Made by a program: the position numbers and the translations under genes
Notes under the pieces: generated by a model
Seen by the model: the letters and a program-made list of their open reading frames with translations, nothing else
Databases searched by the model: none
Told to the model about the DNA's origin: nothing
Assembly (NCBI GenBank): GCA_041941305.1
Contig: JBGTQJ010000010.1
Span: 148,478-212,477, forward strand
Reading direction: 5' to 3'
Source of the DNA: JANSWP01 sp041941305
Lineage (GTDB): Bacteria > Bacteroidota > Bacteroidia > Chitinophagales > Saprospiraceae
DNA: 64,000 bases
In this document: positions 36,124-46,152 of the stretch, piece after piece
Layout of the letters: each line of letters opens with the position of its first letter
Numbering within the stretch: the first letter of the stretch is position 1

Positions 36124-38067
36124 ATGAAAAACGCACAGAGCCGGGCAATTATCGAAAATGTTGCTCCTGAAATTGATAATGGCAAATATTATATAAAAAG
36201 AACGGTAGGGGAGTTTGTTGAAGTAGAAGCTGATATTTTTGGAGATGGACATGATATCGTTGCAGGTGTTTTATTGTACCGCCATGAAAAATCAAAAAAA
36301 TGGACTGAGGAACGATTTGCTCCTATTGGGAATGATCGTTGGCTATCAAAATTTAAGGTTGAAAAACAAGGGATTTATCATTATAAGTTAGAAGCCTGGA
36401 TAGATTATGCTCTTAACTGGCAACATAATATTGAAAGAAAGGCTGAAGATGGACAGTATGTTAATGTGGAGTTGCAGGATGGAGTGCAGTATTTGGAATA
36501 TTTACAAAGTGTTTTACCCAAAAAAGAAACCAAAATGATTTCAGAATGGATTTCTCTTTTCAATAATGGGGAAAAATACAATGAAGCACTCAAAGTCGCT
36601 TTATCTGCTCAACTTCATGATCTTTTTGTCCAAAATCCATCTAAAGATTTTTCAATTGAATACGATAATAATTTAAGAGCTTATGTTGACCGGCAAAAAG
36701 CCAGGTATAGTACATGGTATGAATTCTTTCCAAGATCTGCTTCCACAACGCGAGGTCAACACGGCACTTTTAAGGACTGTGAAAAATTGATTCCCAGAGT
36801 TGCAGAAATGGGTTTTGATACATTATACTTTCCTCCAATACACCCTATAGGTGAAGTCAATCGAAAAGGAAAAAATAATACAACGGTTGCTAAAGAGGGA
36901 GATGTCGGCTCACCTTGGGGCATTGGTTCGAAATATGGTGGCCACAAGGACATTCATCCTGAATTGGGAACGCTGAAGGATTTCAAATCTCTGGTGCGAA
37001 CAGCCAAAAAGCATGGAATTGAAATTGCTTTGGATTTTGCGCTTCAATGTGCACCTGATCACCCTTATGTGAAAGAACATCCACAATGGTTTCGCTGGAG
37101 GCCTGACGGAAGTGTGCAATACGCTGAAAACCCACCTAAAAAATATCAGGACATTTTACCTATTTACTTTGAGACAGAGGATTGGAAAAATTTATGGAAA
37201 GAGTTGCTTAGCATTGCCATTTATTGGGTAGACCAGGGAGTTGAAGTTTTTAGAGTTGATAATCCTCACACCAAACCATTTCGCTTTTGGGAATATTTGA
37301 TCGCCCAGGTAAAAAAACACAATCCTAATGTACTTTTTTTGTCTGAGGCATTCACCAGGCCTAGAATCATGCATGAACTGGCTAAGGTTGGATTTACCCA
37401 ATCTTATACTTACTTCACCTGGCGAAATTTCAAACATGAGATAATTGAATACATGCTTGAATTGACCCAAGAAGATGGAAAAGAATATTTTCAACCAAAT
37501 TTTTGGCCAAATACACCTGATATCAATCCATATGCACTCCAAGGAGGAAATGAGTCTCTGCATATGATTCGCTTATTTTTGGCGGCAACCTTGAGCTCCA
37601 GTTATGGAATGTATGGACCAGTTTACGAATATTTGGTTCACGCTGCTATGCCAGGAAAAGAGGAATATTTGAATTCCGAGAAATATGAAATCCAACATTG
37701 GGATTGGTCCTTTAAGAACAAAATGACCCATTTGATAACAGAGATTAATAAAGCCAGGAAGGAAAACCCTGCACTTCAACATACCAATAATTATCAAAAT
37801 TGCACCGTTGGAAACGACAGTTTATTGGCTTTTTACAAAGAGACCGAAGATAAATCAAATCAGATGCTAATGGTGGTAAATCTGGATCCTTATCATAGGC
37901 AATCGGGTACAGTTCAAACCCCGCTAACTGCAATAGGAATTCAAGAAGGGCAATCATTTACTGTAAAAGACCTGCTTACTGGGAATAGTTACATTTGGTC
38001 TTCCGAATGGAATTACGTGGAGTTGGATCCTGCTTTTCCTTTTCATTTATTTAGAATTTCTAAATGA
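36124..38067 (+). CDS. glgE: Alpha-1,4-glucan:maltose-1-phosphate maltosyltransferase
   Basis: 647 residues; a GH13_3 enzyme that extends alpha-1,4-glucan with maltosyl units from maltose-1-phosphate. The N-terminal beta domain (residues 1-115, VEVEADIFGDGHDIVAGVLL) and an inserted helical part are followed by the barrel, starting STWYEFFPRSAS. GlgE hallmarks are FPPIHPIGEVNRKGKNNT, DFALQCAPDHPYVKEHPQW and KKYQDILPIYFE. The nucleophile is in VFRVDNPHTKPF and the acid in LFLSEAFTRPRIM. It heads an operon with maltokinase (9 bp on) and GlgB. Length is normal for the family. Confidence 0.95.
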   Translation: MKNAQSRAIIENVAPEIDNGKYYIKRTVGEFVEVEADIFGDGHDIVAGVLLYRHEKSKKWTEERFAPIGNDRWLSKFKVEKQGIYHYKLEAWIDYALNWQHNIERKAEDGQYVNVELQDGVQYLEYLQSVLPKKETKMISEWISLFNNGEKYNEALKVALSAQLHDLFVQNPSKDFSIEYDNNLRAYVDRQKARYSTWYEFFPRSASTTRGQHGTFKDCEKLIPRVAEMGFDTLYFPPIHPIGEVNRKGKNNTTVAKEGDVGSPWGIGSKYGGHKDIHPELGTLKDFKSLVRTAKKHGIEIALDFALQCAPDHPYVKEHPQWFRWRPDGSVQYAENPPKKYQDILPIYFETEDWKNLWKELLSIAIYWVDQGVEVFRVDNPHTKPFRFWEYLIAQVKKHNPNVLFLSEAFTRPRIMHELAKVGFTQSYTYFTWRNFKHEIIEYMLELTQEDGKEYFQPNFWPNTPDINPYALQGGNESLHMIRLFLAATLSSSYGMYGPVYEYLVHAAMPGKEEYLNSEKYEIQHWDWSFKNKMTHLITEINKARKENPALQHTNNYQNCTVGNDSLLAFYKETEDKSNQMLMVVNLDPYHRQSGTVQTPLTAIGIQEGQSFTVKDLLTGNSYIWSSEWNYVELDPAFPFHLFRISK

Positions 38068-38076
38068 TAGTATTCT

Positions 38077-39699
38077 ATGAAAAAAGAAGTTTCACTTTCC
38101 ACTAATCAACCATGGAGTAAGATTTTTCATGACGAAAAAATAAAAAAAGTTTTACTAGAAGATATTCTACCTGACTATATCAGGGATCGACGGTGGTTTG
38201 CTGGAAAAGCCAGCACCATTAAGCAGCTTCAGTTTGATTTTATTTTTCCTGTTACAGTTGGAAGAACTACCTATTATATGGTCGTTCTGGAAGTGATATT
38301 TGAGGAGAGTTTTGTACATCACTATTTTTTAACTTTTGCACTGTGGTCTGATGAAAAAAATCCACCAAAAGAGCGATCCATTATTTATCCATTGAAAGTT
38401 AAAGGAAGGACTGGTTGGTTGGTAGAAGCCATATATCGTCCTGAATTTTTAGAATTTCTATTTGGTCAGATGAAAACGGGAAAGGATATCAAAATGCCAA
38501 ATGGAGACTTGTTTTTTGACAGAGGGACGATATTGAGAAAGGATAAAGAGCAAGTAATAAAGGCGAAGTTGCTAGATGTTGATCAGAGCAATTCATCAGT
38601 AATTTACAATGATAAGTACTTTTTGAAGCTATTTCGCAGGTTGTTTAGAGACCCAAACCCAGATGTGGAAATGGTCTATTTTCTCACCGAAAAAAACAAT
38701 TTCGAACATGCACCAAGGTATGCAGGGAGTATATCCTGGATTAGGGATGGCGCTTATGATTTGTCCCTGGGTCTGATGCAGGAAAAATTGGAGAATGAAG
38801 GCAATGCCTGGGAATGGCTATTGAAAAAAGTGCATCGCTTTTTTGAAAAATTGCACGAGCGGAATGAAGATGTTTCCAAAATCCAGGAAATTCCATTGTT
38901 TAAACCGATGAAAATATCAAAAATCTCCAATCGCCTAGTTGATTTAATTAATTATGACACCTTAAAAGGTATTAGCAGACTTGGCAGAAGAACTGCCGAA
39001 ATGCATATTAAGCTATCCTCTGATTCAACCAATACTAATTTTAATCCGGTTTATTTTAATGGTGATTTTACCGTTTGGTTAAAGAACCGTTTGATTTATC
39101 AATTTGATCAACGATACAACCTGTTGGAGCGAAATTTATCCAAATTAGAAGGTAGGACAAAAGAAAATGCCGAAAATTTTATTAAATCAAAGCCAGAGAT
39201 AATTAACGAAATTCTGGGTTTTAATGAAACCAAGTTGACCAGTAGAAGGATAAGAATTCATGGTGATTATCATTTGGGGCAAATTCTGGTGAATGACAAC
39301 GACTTTTTTATTTTGGACTTTGAGGGGGAGCCAGAAAGTACTATCCGGGATAGAAAAGTAAAACAAACACCACTTAAGGATGTAGCTGGTTTGCTGAGGT
39401 CTTTTCATTATGCTGTTTACGCCAATATTTTTGATAATAAGGCGAATTGGACAATTCCTGAAGCTGAGTTATTCATTGCGGGGGAAAAATACTGGCAATG
39501 TTTAGTTTCTGTTTTTTTAAACACTTATTTAAACCTGGCTTTTGAAAACCAATTATCAATTGGTTACAAACCTGAAATTGATTATTTGCTTAGATATAAT
39601 TTATTGGAAAAAGCGATTTATGAATTGGGGTATGAATTGCAGGGTAGACCACAAATGGCAGTGATTCCGCTACAAGGAATTATGCAGTTGTTGAAGTAG
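38077..39699 (+). CDS. mak: Maltokinase
   Basis: 540 residues; an aminoglycoside-kinase-like fold enzyme that phosphorylates maltose to maltose-1-phosphate for GlgE. The N-cap domain opens PDYIRDRRWFAGKASTIKQL, the usual signature of maltokinase. The catalytic loop is RRIRIHGDYHLGQILVNDND (H-G-D-x-H) and the metal site FFILDFEGEPESTIRDRKVK. Later blocks TPLKDVAGLLRSFHYAVY are also typical. It follows glgE by 9 bp and precedes glgB by 70 bp. It is not fused to trehalose synthase, unlike many relatives. Confidence 0.92.
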   Translation: MKKEVSLSTNQPWSKIFHDEKIKKVLLEDILPDYIRDRRWFAGKASTIKQLQFDFIFPVTVGRTTYYMVVLEVIFEESFVHHYFLTFALWSDEKNPPKERSIIYPLKVKGRTGWLVEAIYRPEFLEFLFGQMKTGKDIKMPNGDLFFDRGTILRKDKEQVIKAKLLDVDQSNSSVIYNDKYFLKLFRRLFRDPNPDVEMVYFLTEKNNFEHAPRYAGSISWIRDGAYDLSLGLMQEKLENEGNAWEWLLKKVHRFFEKLHERNEDVSKIQEIPLFKPMKISKISNRLVDLINYDTLKGISRLGRRTAEMHIKLSSDSTNTNFNPVYFNGDFTVWLKNRLIYQFDQRYNLLERNLSKLEGRTKENAENFIKSKPEIINEILGFNETKLTSRRIRIHGDYHLGQILVNDNDFFILDFEGEPESTIRDRKVKQTPLKDVAGLLRSFHYAVYANIFDNKANWTIPEAELFIAGEKYWQCLVSVFLNTYLNLAFENQLSIGYKPEIDYLLRYNLLEKAIYELGYELQGRPQMAVIPLQGIMQLLK

Positions 39700-39769
39700 C
39701 ACAATATTAAATTTTAAATCTTTTTCCATAGCCTCTCTAGACTTTTTATTAGAAAAATGGTCAGTTATT

Positions 39770-41689
39770 ATGACAAATACAGAAAAAAAAGTCATTGCCC
39801 ATAGCTTACTTTCCGACTTTGATATCCAATTATTCCAGGCTGGGAAGCACTACCGACTTTACCAAAAAATGGGGGCACATCCAATATCTTTGAATGGAGT
39901 GAATGGAACCTATTTTGCAGTGTATGCACCAGCTGCAAAAAGTGTAGCAGTTATGGGGGATTTTGATTATTGGCGTGGAAATGATTATCAACTCAATGTA
40001 AGATGGGATAGTTCTGGAATATGGGAAGGATTTATTCCCGGGTTGAAACATGGAGACTTGTACAAATATAAAATACACTCCAATAATCAAGGGCAAATAT
40101 TAGAAAAAGCAGATCCTTTTGCTCGATTTTGTGAAACCAGACCCAAAACAAGTTCCATCATTTGGAATAGAGATTACAGGTGGAAGGATAAAAAGTGGAT
40201 GTCTGGTCGTCATAAAAACAATGGCATTCGCCAACCTTTTTCAGTTTATGAAGTCCACCTAGCCTCCTGGAGAAAAAATGTACAGGAGGATAGATACCTG
40301 AGCTACAAAGAAATGGCGGAAGAAATGGTGGCTTATGTTGTAGAAATGGGCTTTACACATGTAGAATTTATGCCCATTATGGAATATCCCTATGACCCAT
40401 CCTGGGGATATCAACTGACCGGATATTTTGCGCCTACTTCCCGTTTTGGCAAGCCCGAAGAATTTAAACTTTTAGTTGACAAATTTCATCAAAATGGAAT
40501 TGGGGTAATATTAGACTGGGTGCCCTCTCATTTCCCTGAAGATGCGCATGGATTGGGAAATTTTGATGGAACCTGTGTATACGAACATCCAGACAAAAGA
40601 AGAGGATATCATCCAGATTGGAAAAGTTTGATTTTCAATTATGGTAGAAATGAAGTTAAATCATTTTTGATAAGCAATGCCCTATTTTGGTTGGATCAAT
40701 TTCATATAGATGGCTTGCGTGTGGATGCAGTAGCATCAATGCTTTATTTAGACTATTCCCGTGGAGATGGTCAGTGGGAACCCAACATTTATGGAGGCAA
40801 TGAAAATCTCGAAGCTATTGCTTTTTTGAAAGACTTCAATGAGGCTGTTTACCAAAATTATCCAGATGTTCAGACGATTGCAGAAGAGTCCACTTCATAT
40901 ACAGGCGTTTCAAGACCAACTTATTTAGGAGGTTTAGGGTTTGGGATGAAATGGATGATGGGTTGGATGCACGATACATTATCCTACTTTAAAAAAGAAC
41001 CAATTTATCGACGATTTCACCAAAATGAAATCACCTTTAGTTTGGTTTATGCCTTCACTGAAAATTTTATGTTGCCCCTTTCACATGACGAAGTGGTGTA
41101 TGGAAAAGGTGCCATTATAGACCGTATGCCTGGGGATGAATGGCAAAGATTTGCCAACTTGAGGACCCTTTACACGTTTATGTACACACATCCAGGTACG
41201 AAATTATTGTTTATGGGTGGAGAATTTGGGCAAACTTCAGAATGGGATTTTAAAGGCAGTTTGGATTGGCATTTGATGCAGTATGAGCCTCACCAGGGAG
41301 TGTCAACATTAATAAAGGATTTAAATCAACTTTACAAAGATGAAAAAGCGCTTTATGAAAAAGGGTTTTCTGCAGAGGGCTTTGAATGGATCGATCATTC
41401 GGATGCAGATGCTTCAGTGATGAGTTATATTCGCAAAAGCGATCAGGAAAATGAGACCTTGCTTGTTGTGTGCAATTTTACTCCGGTACCAAGAGAAAAA
41501 TACAGAATTGGAGTACCAAGATCGAAAAAATGGAAAGAAATTTTGAACAGTGATGACAAAAAATATTGGGGAAGTGGGCAATCTAATTCAAAAGTTATTA
41601 AAACAGAAAATGAAGGATGGCAGAGAAGGGAGCAATCTGTGGTCCTAAACTTACCTCCACTTGGTGTTCTAATATTAAAACAAGCCTAA
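39770..41689 (+). CDS. glgB: 1,4-alpha-glucan branching enzyme
   Basis: 639 residues; makes alpha-1,6 branches in glycogen. A CBM48 domain leads (NGTYFAVYAPAAKSVAVMGD), then the GH13_9 barrel with EFMPIMEYPYDPSWGYQLTG, ILDWVPSHFPEDAHGLGNFD, nucleophile in IDGLRVDAVASMLYLDYS, acid in AEESTSYTGVSRPTYLGG, and LPLSHDEVVYGKGAI. The protein lacks the longer N1 extension of enterobacterial GlgB. It closes the glgE-mak-glgB operon, giving a maltose-to-branched-glucan route. A strong terminator follows. Confidence 0.96.
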   Translation: MTNTEKKVIAHSLLSDFDIQLFQAGKHYRLYQKMGAHPISLNGVNGTYFAVYAPAAKSVAVMGDFDYWRGNDYQLNVRWDSSGIWEGFIPGLKHGDLYKYKIHSNNQGQILEKADPFARFCETRPKTSSIIWNRDYRWKDKKWMSGRHKNNGIRQPFSVYEVHLASWRKNVQEDRYLSYKEMAEEMVAYVVEMGFTHVEFMPIMEYPYDPSWGYQLTGYFAPTSRFGKPEEFKLLVDKFHQNGIGVILDWVPSHFPEDAHGLGNFDGTCVYEHPDKRRGYHPDWKSLIFNYGRNEVKSFLISNALFWLDQFHIDGLRVDAVASMLYLDYSRGDGQWEPNIYGGNENLEAIAFLKDFNEAVYQNYPDVQTIAEESTSYTGVSRPTYLGGLGFGMKWMMGWMHDTLSYFKKEPIYRRFHQNEITFSLVYAFTENFMLPLSHDEVVYGKGAIIDRMPGDEWQRFANLRTLYTFMYTHPGTKLLFMGGEFGQTSEWDFKGSLDWHLMQYEPHQGVSTLIKDLNQLYKDEKALYEKGFSAEGFEWIDHSDADASVMSYIRKSDQENETLLVVCNFTPVPREKYRIGVPRSKKWKEILNSDDKKYWGSGQSNSKVIKTENEGWQRREQSVVLNLPPLGVLILKQA

Positions 41690-41758
41690 ATTTTTGGTTT
41701 TTAGTTAGTTAACGCAATATGAGGACAATAACCCTTTTGCAAAGTTCGAGGAGGGTTA

Positions 41759-41798
41759 AAATGGAAAAACAGGCTGGGAACAGCCTGTTTTTCCATTT
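41759..41798 (+). terminator. Terminator of the glgE-mak-glgB operon
   Basis: Perfect 17-bp arms 41759-41775 and 41782-41798 (core GGAAAAACAGGCT), 6-base loop. The right arm shares six bases with the left arm of the next hairpin. Confidence 0.85.
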
Positions 41799-41847
41799 CT
41801 CTTCATTTTGAATGAAGAAAACTATCCTTCAAAATGAAGAGAAATGG
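41793..41847 (-). terminator. Second, overlapping hairpin, probable terminator of porT
   Basis: Perfect 20-bp arms 41793-41812 and 41828-41847 (CCATTTCTCTTCATTTTGAA), 15-base loop. The right arm includes the last codons of the porT-like gene. It competes with the glgB terminator for 41793-41798. Confidence 0.8.
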
Positions 41848-42559
41848 TCAAAGTCCTCGACAATATTTTCTCTATCACATTGGATTCTTCCAGGTTTTTA
41901 TCAAATATTAGGATGTTATTAAATCCATGTGAGAATTTTATTTCTGGGGAAAATATGAAATAAGGAAAGAAAAATTGAGCGCCCGCACCGACTTCCATTG
42001 CAAAATCTGTTGGTGCTACTTTAACCAATGTTTCAGCTTGCCTTGAACGAGAATCACTAGCCACATCAAAGGAATATTTTACACCTGCAATCACAAAGAG
42101 CCGAATATCGTGAAATGGTTCCGACTTATACCTAACGTGAAATGGCATTTCAACAAAGACAGATTCTACCTTTCGTCTGAAAGGAGGTCGGTTTTCATTG
42201 CTTGCGCTGGAATAGTTGATATTTCTTTCAGAAAATGAGAGCGTAGGCAAAAATCGAATGTCAAAATAGTTTCCTATTTTAAGGTTGGTAACAATTCCCA
42301 GATTAAAGCCTGGTCCAGTCACGGATTCGACAATTCGGATGCTATCATTTAATACAAAATCCTTGGATTGAAAAACCCTGAACCTCGAATTATTGTAAGC
42401 CAGGGTAATTCCGAAATAATATGGTTTTTGCTGAAAATCAAGGAAATTGTAATTCCCTTTAGCTGTTTGTGCATCGGTTTTTAAAGGATTGATGGTCAGA
42501 AAAATTGCCATCAAAATAAATTGTGATAATAAAACCTTCTTGGTTAAGCGTAAGCCCAT
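41822..42559 (-). CDS. porT: PorT-family outer-membrane beta-barrel protein
   Basis: 245 residues with a signal peptide (KKVLLSQFILMAIFLTINPL) and barrel strands to the C-terminus (RTLTISLHFEG). Family blocks are KPYYFGITLAYNNSRFRVFQ, PGFNLGIVTNLKIGNYFDIR, LPTLSFSERNI and VEMPFHVRYKS. PorT is a component linked to the T9SS, and its gene is often next to the menaquinone methyltransferase gene, as here (18 bp upstream, same strand). The window also holds two T9SS cargo proteins. The family also contains other porin-like barrels, so the exact role is inferred. Confidence 0.85.
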   Translation of the reverse strand: MGLRLTKKVLLSQFILMAIFLTINPLKTDAQTAKGNYNFLDFQQKPYYFGITLAYNNSRFRVFQSKDFVLNDSIRIVESVTGPGFNLGIVTNLKIGNYFDIRFLPTLSFSERNINYSSASNENRPPFRRKVESVFVEMPFHVRYKSEPFHDIRLFVIAGVKYSFDVASDSRSRQAETLVKVAPTDFAMEVGAGAQFFFPYFIFSPEIKFSHGFNNILIFDKNLEESNVIEKILSRTLTISLHFEG

Positions 42560-42577
42560 GAATTAAAATATTTTGAA

Positions 42578-43306
42578 TTATTTTTTTGCAATGTAAATGC
42601 TGCAAATGCCTAATGTCAAAGACTTTGAAGAAGTTTCTTTAAAGCCAACCTTTTCCAAAACGTTTAAAAAATTGTTCCCATCTGGAAAAGCTTGAACTGA
42701 CTCGTACAAATAAGCATATGCTTTTGGATCTTTTGAAGTGAAACGACCAATAAAAGGCAATATGTTCTTGAAATAAAAATTGAACAATTGTTTGAATGGG
42801 AATATTGTGGGTCTTGAAAACTCTAACACGACCAATTGTCCATTTTCTTTCAATACGCGTCTCATCTCTTTTAATCCCAATTCCAGGTTTTCAAAATTTC
42901 TAACGCCAAAAGCAACGGTGGCAGCATCGAAGCTATTGTCTTCAAAAGCTAAATTTTCAGAATCACCCAATTGCAGGTCGATTAATTCGGATAATTTCTT
43001 TTTCCGCAATTTTTTTCTTCCTATCTCCAACATCTCATTAGCAATATCGACACCAATTATTTTTTCGACTTTGAGTTGTCGAGAAATTTCGATAGCCAGG
43101 TCTCCGGTTCCGGTGGCCACATCTAAAACTATTTTGGGATCGCTTTTTTTCAAATAGGAAATTGCCTTCTTTCTCCAAATCGTATCTATGCCAAGTGACA
43201 GAAAGCGATTGAGGAAATCGTAATAGGGGGCGATGTTGTCAAACATCCTTGAAATTTGCCCTTTTTTGCCCTCATCCTGATTGTATGGTTTGACTGTTTT
43301 TTCCAT
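42578..43306 (-). CDS. menG: Demethylmenaquinone methyltransferase
   Basis: 242 residues (also named ubiE). It methylates demethylmenaquinone with SAM in the last step of menaquinone synthesis. Motifs: NRFLSLGIDTIWRKKAI, VLDVATGTGDLAIEISRQLK (SAM loop), GVDIANEMLEIGRKKLRKKK, FDAATVAFGVRNFENLELGL and VVLEFSRP. The ATG is at 43306; a TATATTTG box (43322 down to 43315) suggests a transcript starting within a few bases of the ATG. Co-transcribed with porT; divergent from gyrA. Confidence 0.95.
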   Translation of the reverse strand: MEKTVKPYNQDEGKKGQISRMFDNIAPYYDFLNRFLSLGIDTIWRKKAISYLKKSDPKIVLDVATGTGDLAIEISRQLKVEKIIGVDIANEMLEIGRKKLRKKKLSELIDLQLGDSENLAFEDNSFDAATVAFGVRNFENLELGLKEMRRVLKENGQLVVLEFSRPTIFPFKQLFNFYFKNILPFIGRFTSKDPKAYAYLYESVQAFPDGNNFLNVLEKVGFKETSSKSLTLGICSIYIAKK

Positions 43307-43373
43307 ATTGGGGGCAAATATAGAACAAAGCGGGAATACCCCTAAAACATTCCTTTTTTACCTTGCTTTTCGT

Positions 43374-43381
43374 TATCTTTG
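43374..43381 (+). promoter_or_regulatory. Candidate -7 box for gyrA
   Basis: TATCTTTG fits TAnnTTTG, about 160 bases upstream of the gyrA ATG. No good -33 box at the expected spacing was found. Confidence 0.35.
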
Positions 43382-43542
43382 CATGCCTTTTTTAAACTCA
43401 TAAAGAGGGTAATATTTATCTGTAGAAAGCGATGCAAAAAAACTACCCCAAACAGTGAAACAAACAACAGAGTTTTTGAATTTTTGAGTCCATTTCTATT
43501 GCTGCTCTAAAGCTCATTTACTCTAAATTTTTAACTACATAG

Positions 43543-46152
43543 ATGGCATTAGGACAACGCATTATCCCAATTAACATTGAGGAGGAAATGAAGTCAGCCT
43601 ATATTGATTATTCAATGTCGGTCATCGTTTCCAGAGCTTTACCCGATGTTCGGGATGGCTTGAAGCCCGTACACAGAAGGGTTTTGTACGGAATGCACGA
43701 GTTAGGTTTGACCTACAATAAAGCCCACAAAAAATCTGCACGTATCGTTGGAGAAGTTTTGGGTAAATATCACCCACATGGAGACTCTTCCGTTTATGAC
43801 ACCATGGTTCGTATGGCACAAGACTGGAGTCTACGGTATCCGCTGGTAGATGGGCAAGGGAATTTTGGTTCTATGGATGGGGATAGCCCGGCAGCGATGA
43901 GGTATACGGAAGCAAGGTTACAAAGAATTAGTGATGAAATATTGGCAGATATCAATAAGGATACGGTGGATTTTGCCCTTAATTTTGATGATACACTTAA
44001 AGAGCCTACTGTTCTACCGACAAAAATTCCAAATCTGTTAATAAATGGTGCTTCTGGTATTGCCGTAGGAATGGCAACAAATATGCTTCCTCATAATTTA
44101 AGTGAGGTAGTAGATGGAATCATCGCCACAATAAAAAATCCAGAAATTACTATAGAGGAGTTGAGTAAATTCATTAAAGCACCCGATTTCCCAACTGGTG
44201 GAATTATTTATGGTTATCAGGGCGTTCGGGAGGCATTTGAGACTGGCAGGGGTAAAGTAGTGGTGCGCGGTAAAGCCGAAATAGAAACCTCAGCTTCTGG
44301 AAAGGAAACCATAATTATTCATGAAATTCCCTATCAGGTAAATAAGGCATCCATGATTGCCAAAATTGCCGAACTGGTAAATGATAAGAAAATTGACGGG
44401 ATTACTGATGTTCGAGATGAATCTGACAGAAATGGTCTTCGGGTTGTCGTTGAATTGAGAAGAGATGCGATGGGAAGTGTGGTATTAAGCAAACTGTATA
44501 AATACACACCATTGCAATCTTCCTACGGAGTCAATAATGTGACACTTGTGAATGGGCGCCCCATGTTATTGAATTTGAAGGAAATTATTGACGAGTTTAT
44601 TGCCTTCAGATTGGAAGTGATTCAAAGACGGACCAGGTATGATCTGAAAAAAGCCCTGGAACGGGCCCATATCCTTATCGGTCTGTTAATCGCACTTGAT
44701 TATATCGATGCAGTTATCAGTTTGATCAGGAATAGCAAGACTGTCCAGGATGCCAAGGAAGGATTGATGAAGGGGGCATTTATTGATGACAAAAGCAAGT
44801 TCTGGGAAAAATTCAAGACCCTTATTGAAATCAATCACAACGAAGACGAGGGTGAATTAGGAGATAATGTGCTTTCAGAAGCTCAAGCGAAGGCCATATT
44901 GGAAATGCGTCTCCAAAAATTGACAGGCCTTGAAAGAGACAAGGTAAAAGGAGAATATGATGAATTGAGAGAAAAGATCGATAGACTCAGAGCCATTTTG
45001 GAAAGTGAAGAAATTCAAAAAGGGATAGTAAAAGAAGAACTGCTGGAAATAAAGGAGAAATATGGAGATGAGCGCAGAACAGAAATTAATTATGCAGCTG
45101 GGGATATCTCTATTGAAGATATGATTGCAGATGAGGAAGTTGTCATTACCATTTCCCATTTGGGCTATATCAAAAGAACGCCTGTAGCGGAATTTAGAAA
45201 GCAGGGTAGAGGTGGTAGAGGCTCACGGGGAAGCAAGACCAGGGATGAGGATTTTGTGGAGCATATGTTCATTGCTACAACACATAATTACTTGTTGCTA
45301 TTTACTGAACAAGGTAAATGCCACTGGTTAAGGGCATATGAAATACCAGAAGCTTCAAAAACATCAAGCGGCCGCGTGATTCAAAATATTCTATCAATTC
45401 CAAAAGACGATAAAGTAAAAGCATATATTATTGTTAAAGACCTGAAGGATCAAGAATTTTTGGATAACCACTATATCGTATTTTGTACTCGTAAGGGACA
45501 AATAAAAAAGACTGCTGTACAAGCATTTTCGCGACCTAGAGCTGGAGGAATCAATGCCATTACCATTAATGAGGGTGACCAGCTTCTTGAAGCCAAGTTA
45601 ACCAACGGTAATAATCAAATTTTGATCGCCAATCGAAATGGAATGGCAATTAGATTTCCAGAAGCCAAAGTTCGTCCGATGGGGAGAAATGCTGCAGGCG
45701 TTAGAGGAATTTCCTTGGGTACAAATAATGACAGTGTAGTAGGAATGATTTGCATTGATCCAGAGGATAAAGAGGTGACGGTTTTAGTGGTTTCAGAGAA
45801 AGGAAATGGTAAGCGTACCGATTTTGAAGATTATCGATTGACCAACCGAGGAGGAAAAGGAGTGAAGACCATGCAAGTTACTGGCAAAACAGGAGCTGTA
45901 ATTGCCATCAAAGCGGTTAAAGATGAAGATGATTTGATGATTACCAATCGGTCAGGAATTATCATTCGAATGTCAGTGAGTGATATTCGGGTAATGGGAA
46001 GAGCTACCCAGGGTGTTCGGGTAATCCGTTTGGATGATGGTGATGAAATTGCAGATGTAGCTGTCGTATTCCACGAAAATGGAGAAGAGGAAGAAATTGG
46101 AGAAGAAGAAAATCAAAACCAGGATCCTGGCAAAAACGAGGATAATGGTTAG
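43543..46152 (+). CDS. gyrA: DNA gyrase subunit A
   Basis: 869 residues. It cuts and rejoins DNA in negative supercoiling. The start is typical (IPINIEEEMKSAYIDYSMSV, RALPDVRDGLKPVHRRVLYG). The catalytic tyrosine is in DSPAAMRYTEARL. The quinolone region reads GKYHPHGDSSVYDTMVRMAQ, with serine and aspartate at the two positions (E. coli 83 and 87) that are often mutated in resistance, so no classic resistance change is present. The gyrase-box-like motif is RKQGRGGRGSRGSK, followed by six blades. The C-terminal tail is acidic and ends in N, D and E residues. Monocistronic. Confidence 0.97.
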   Translation: MALGQRIIPINIEEEMKSAYIDYSMSVIVSRALPDVRDGLKPVHRRVLYGMHELGLTYNKAHKKSARIVGEVLGKYHPHGDSSVYDTMVRMAQDWSLRYPLVDGQGNFGSMDGDSPAAMRYTEARLQRISDEILADINKDTVDFALNFDDTLKEPTVLPTKIPNLLINGASGIAVGMATNMLPHNLSEVVDGIIATIKNPEITIEELSKFIKAPDFPTGGIIYGYQGVREAFETGRGKVVVRGKAEIETSASGKETIIIHEIPYQVNKASMIAKIAELVNDKKIDGITDVRDESDRNGLRVVVELRRDAMGSVVLSKLYKYTPLQSSYGVNNVTLVNGRPMLLNLKEIIDEFIAFRLEVIQRRTRYDLKKALERAHILIGLLIALDYIDAVISLIRNSKTVQDAKEGLMKGAFIDDKSKFWEKFKTLIEINHNEDEGELGDNVLSEAQAKAILEMRLQKLTGLERDKVKGEYDELREKIDRLRAILESEEIQKGIVKEELLEIKEKYGDERRTEINYAAGDISIEDMIADEEVVITISHLGYIKRTPVAEFRKQGRGGRGSRGSKTRDEDFVEHMFIATTHNYLLLFTEQGKCHWLRAYEIPEASKTSSGRVIQNILSIPKDDKVKAYIIVKDLKDQEFLDNHYIVFCTRKGQIKKTAVQAFSRPRAGGINAITINEGDQLLEAKLTNGNNQILIANRNGMAIRFPEAKVRPMGRNAAGVRGISLGTNNDSVVGMICIDPEDKEVTVLVVSEKGNGKRTDFEDYRLTNRGGKGVKTMQVTGKTGAVIAIKAVKDEDDLMITNRSGIIIRMSVSDIRVMGRATQGVRVIRLDDGDEIADVAVVFHENGEEEEIGEEENQNQDPGKNEDNG

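Noticed and set aside
37192..37563. 123-residue minus-strand ORF inside glgE
   Set aside because: Antisense shadow of a strongly supported gene; no family features.
42780..43157. 125-residue plus-strand ORF antisense to menG
   Set aside because: Serine-rich shadow ORF opposite a well-supported gene.
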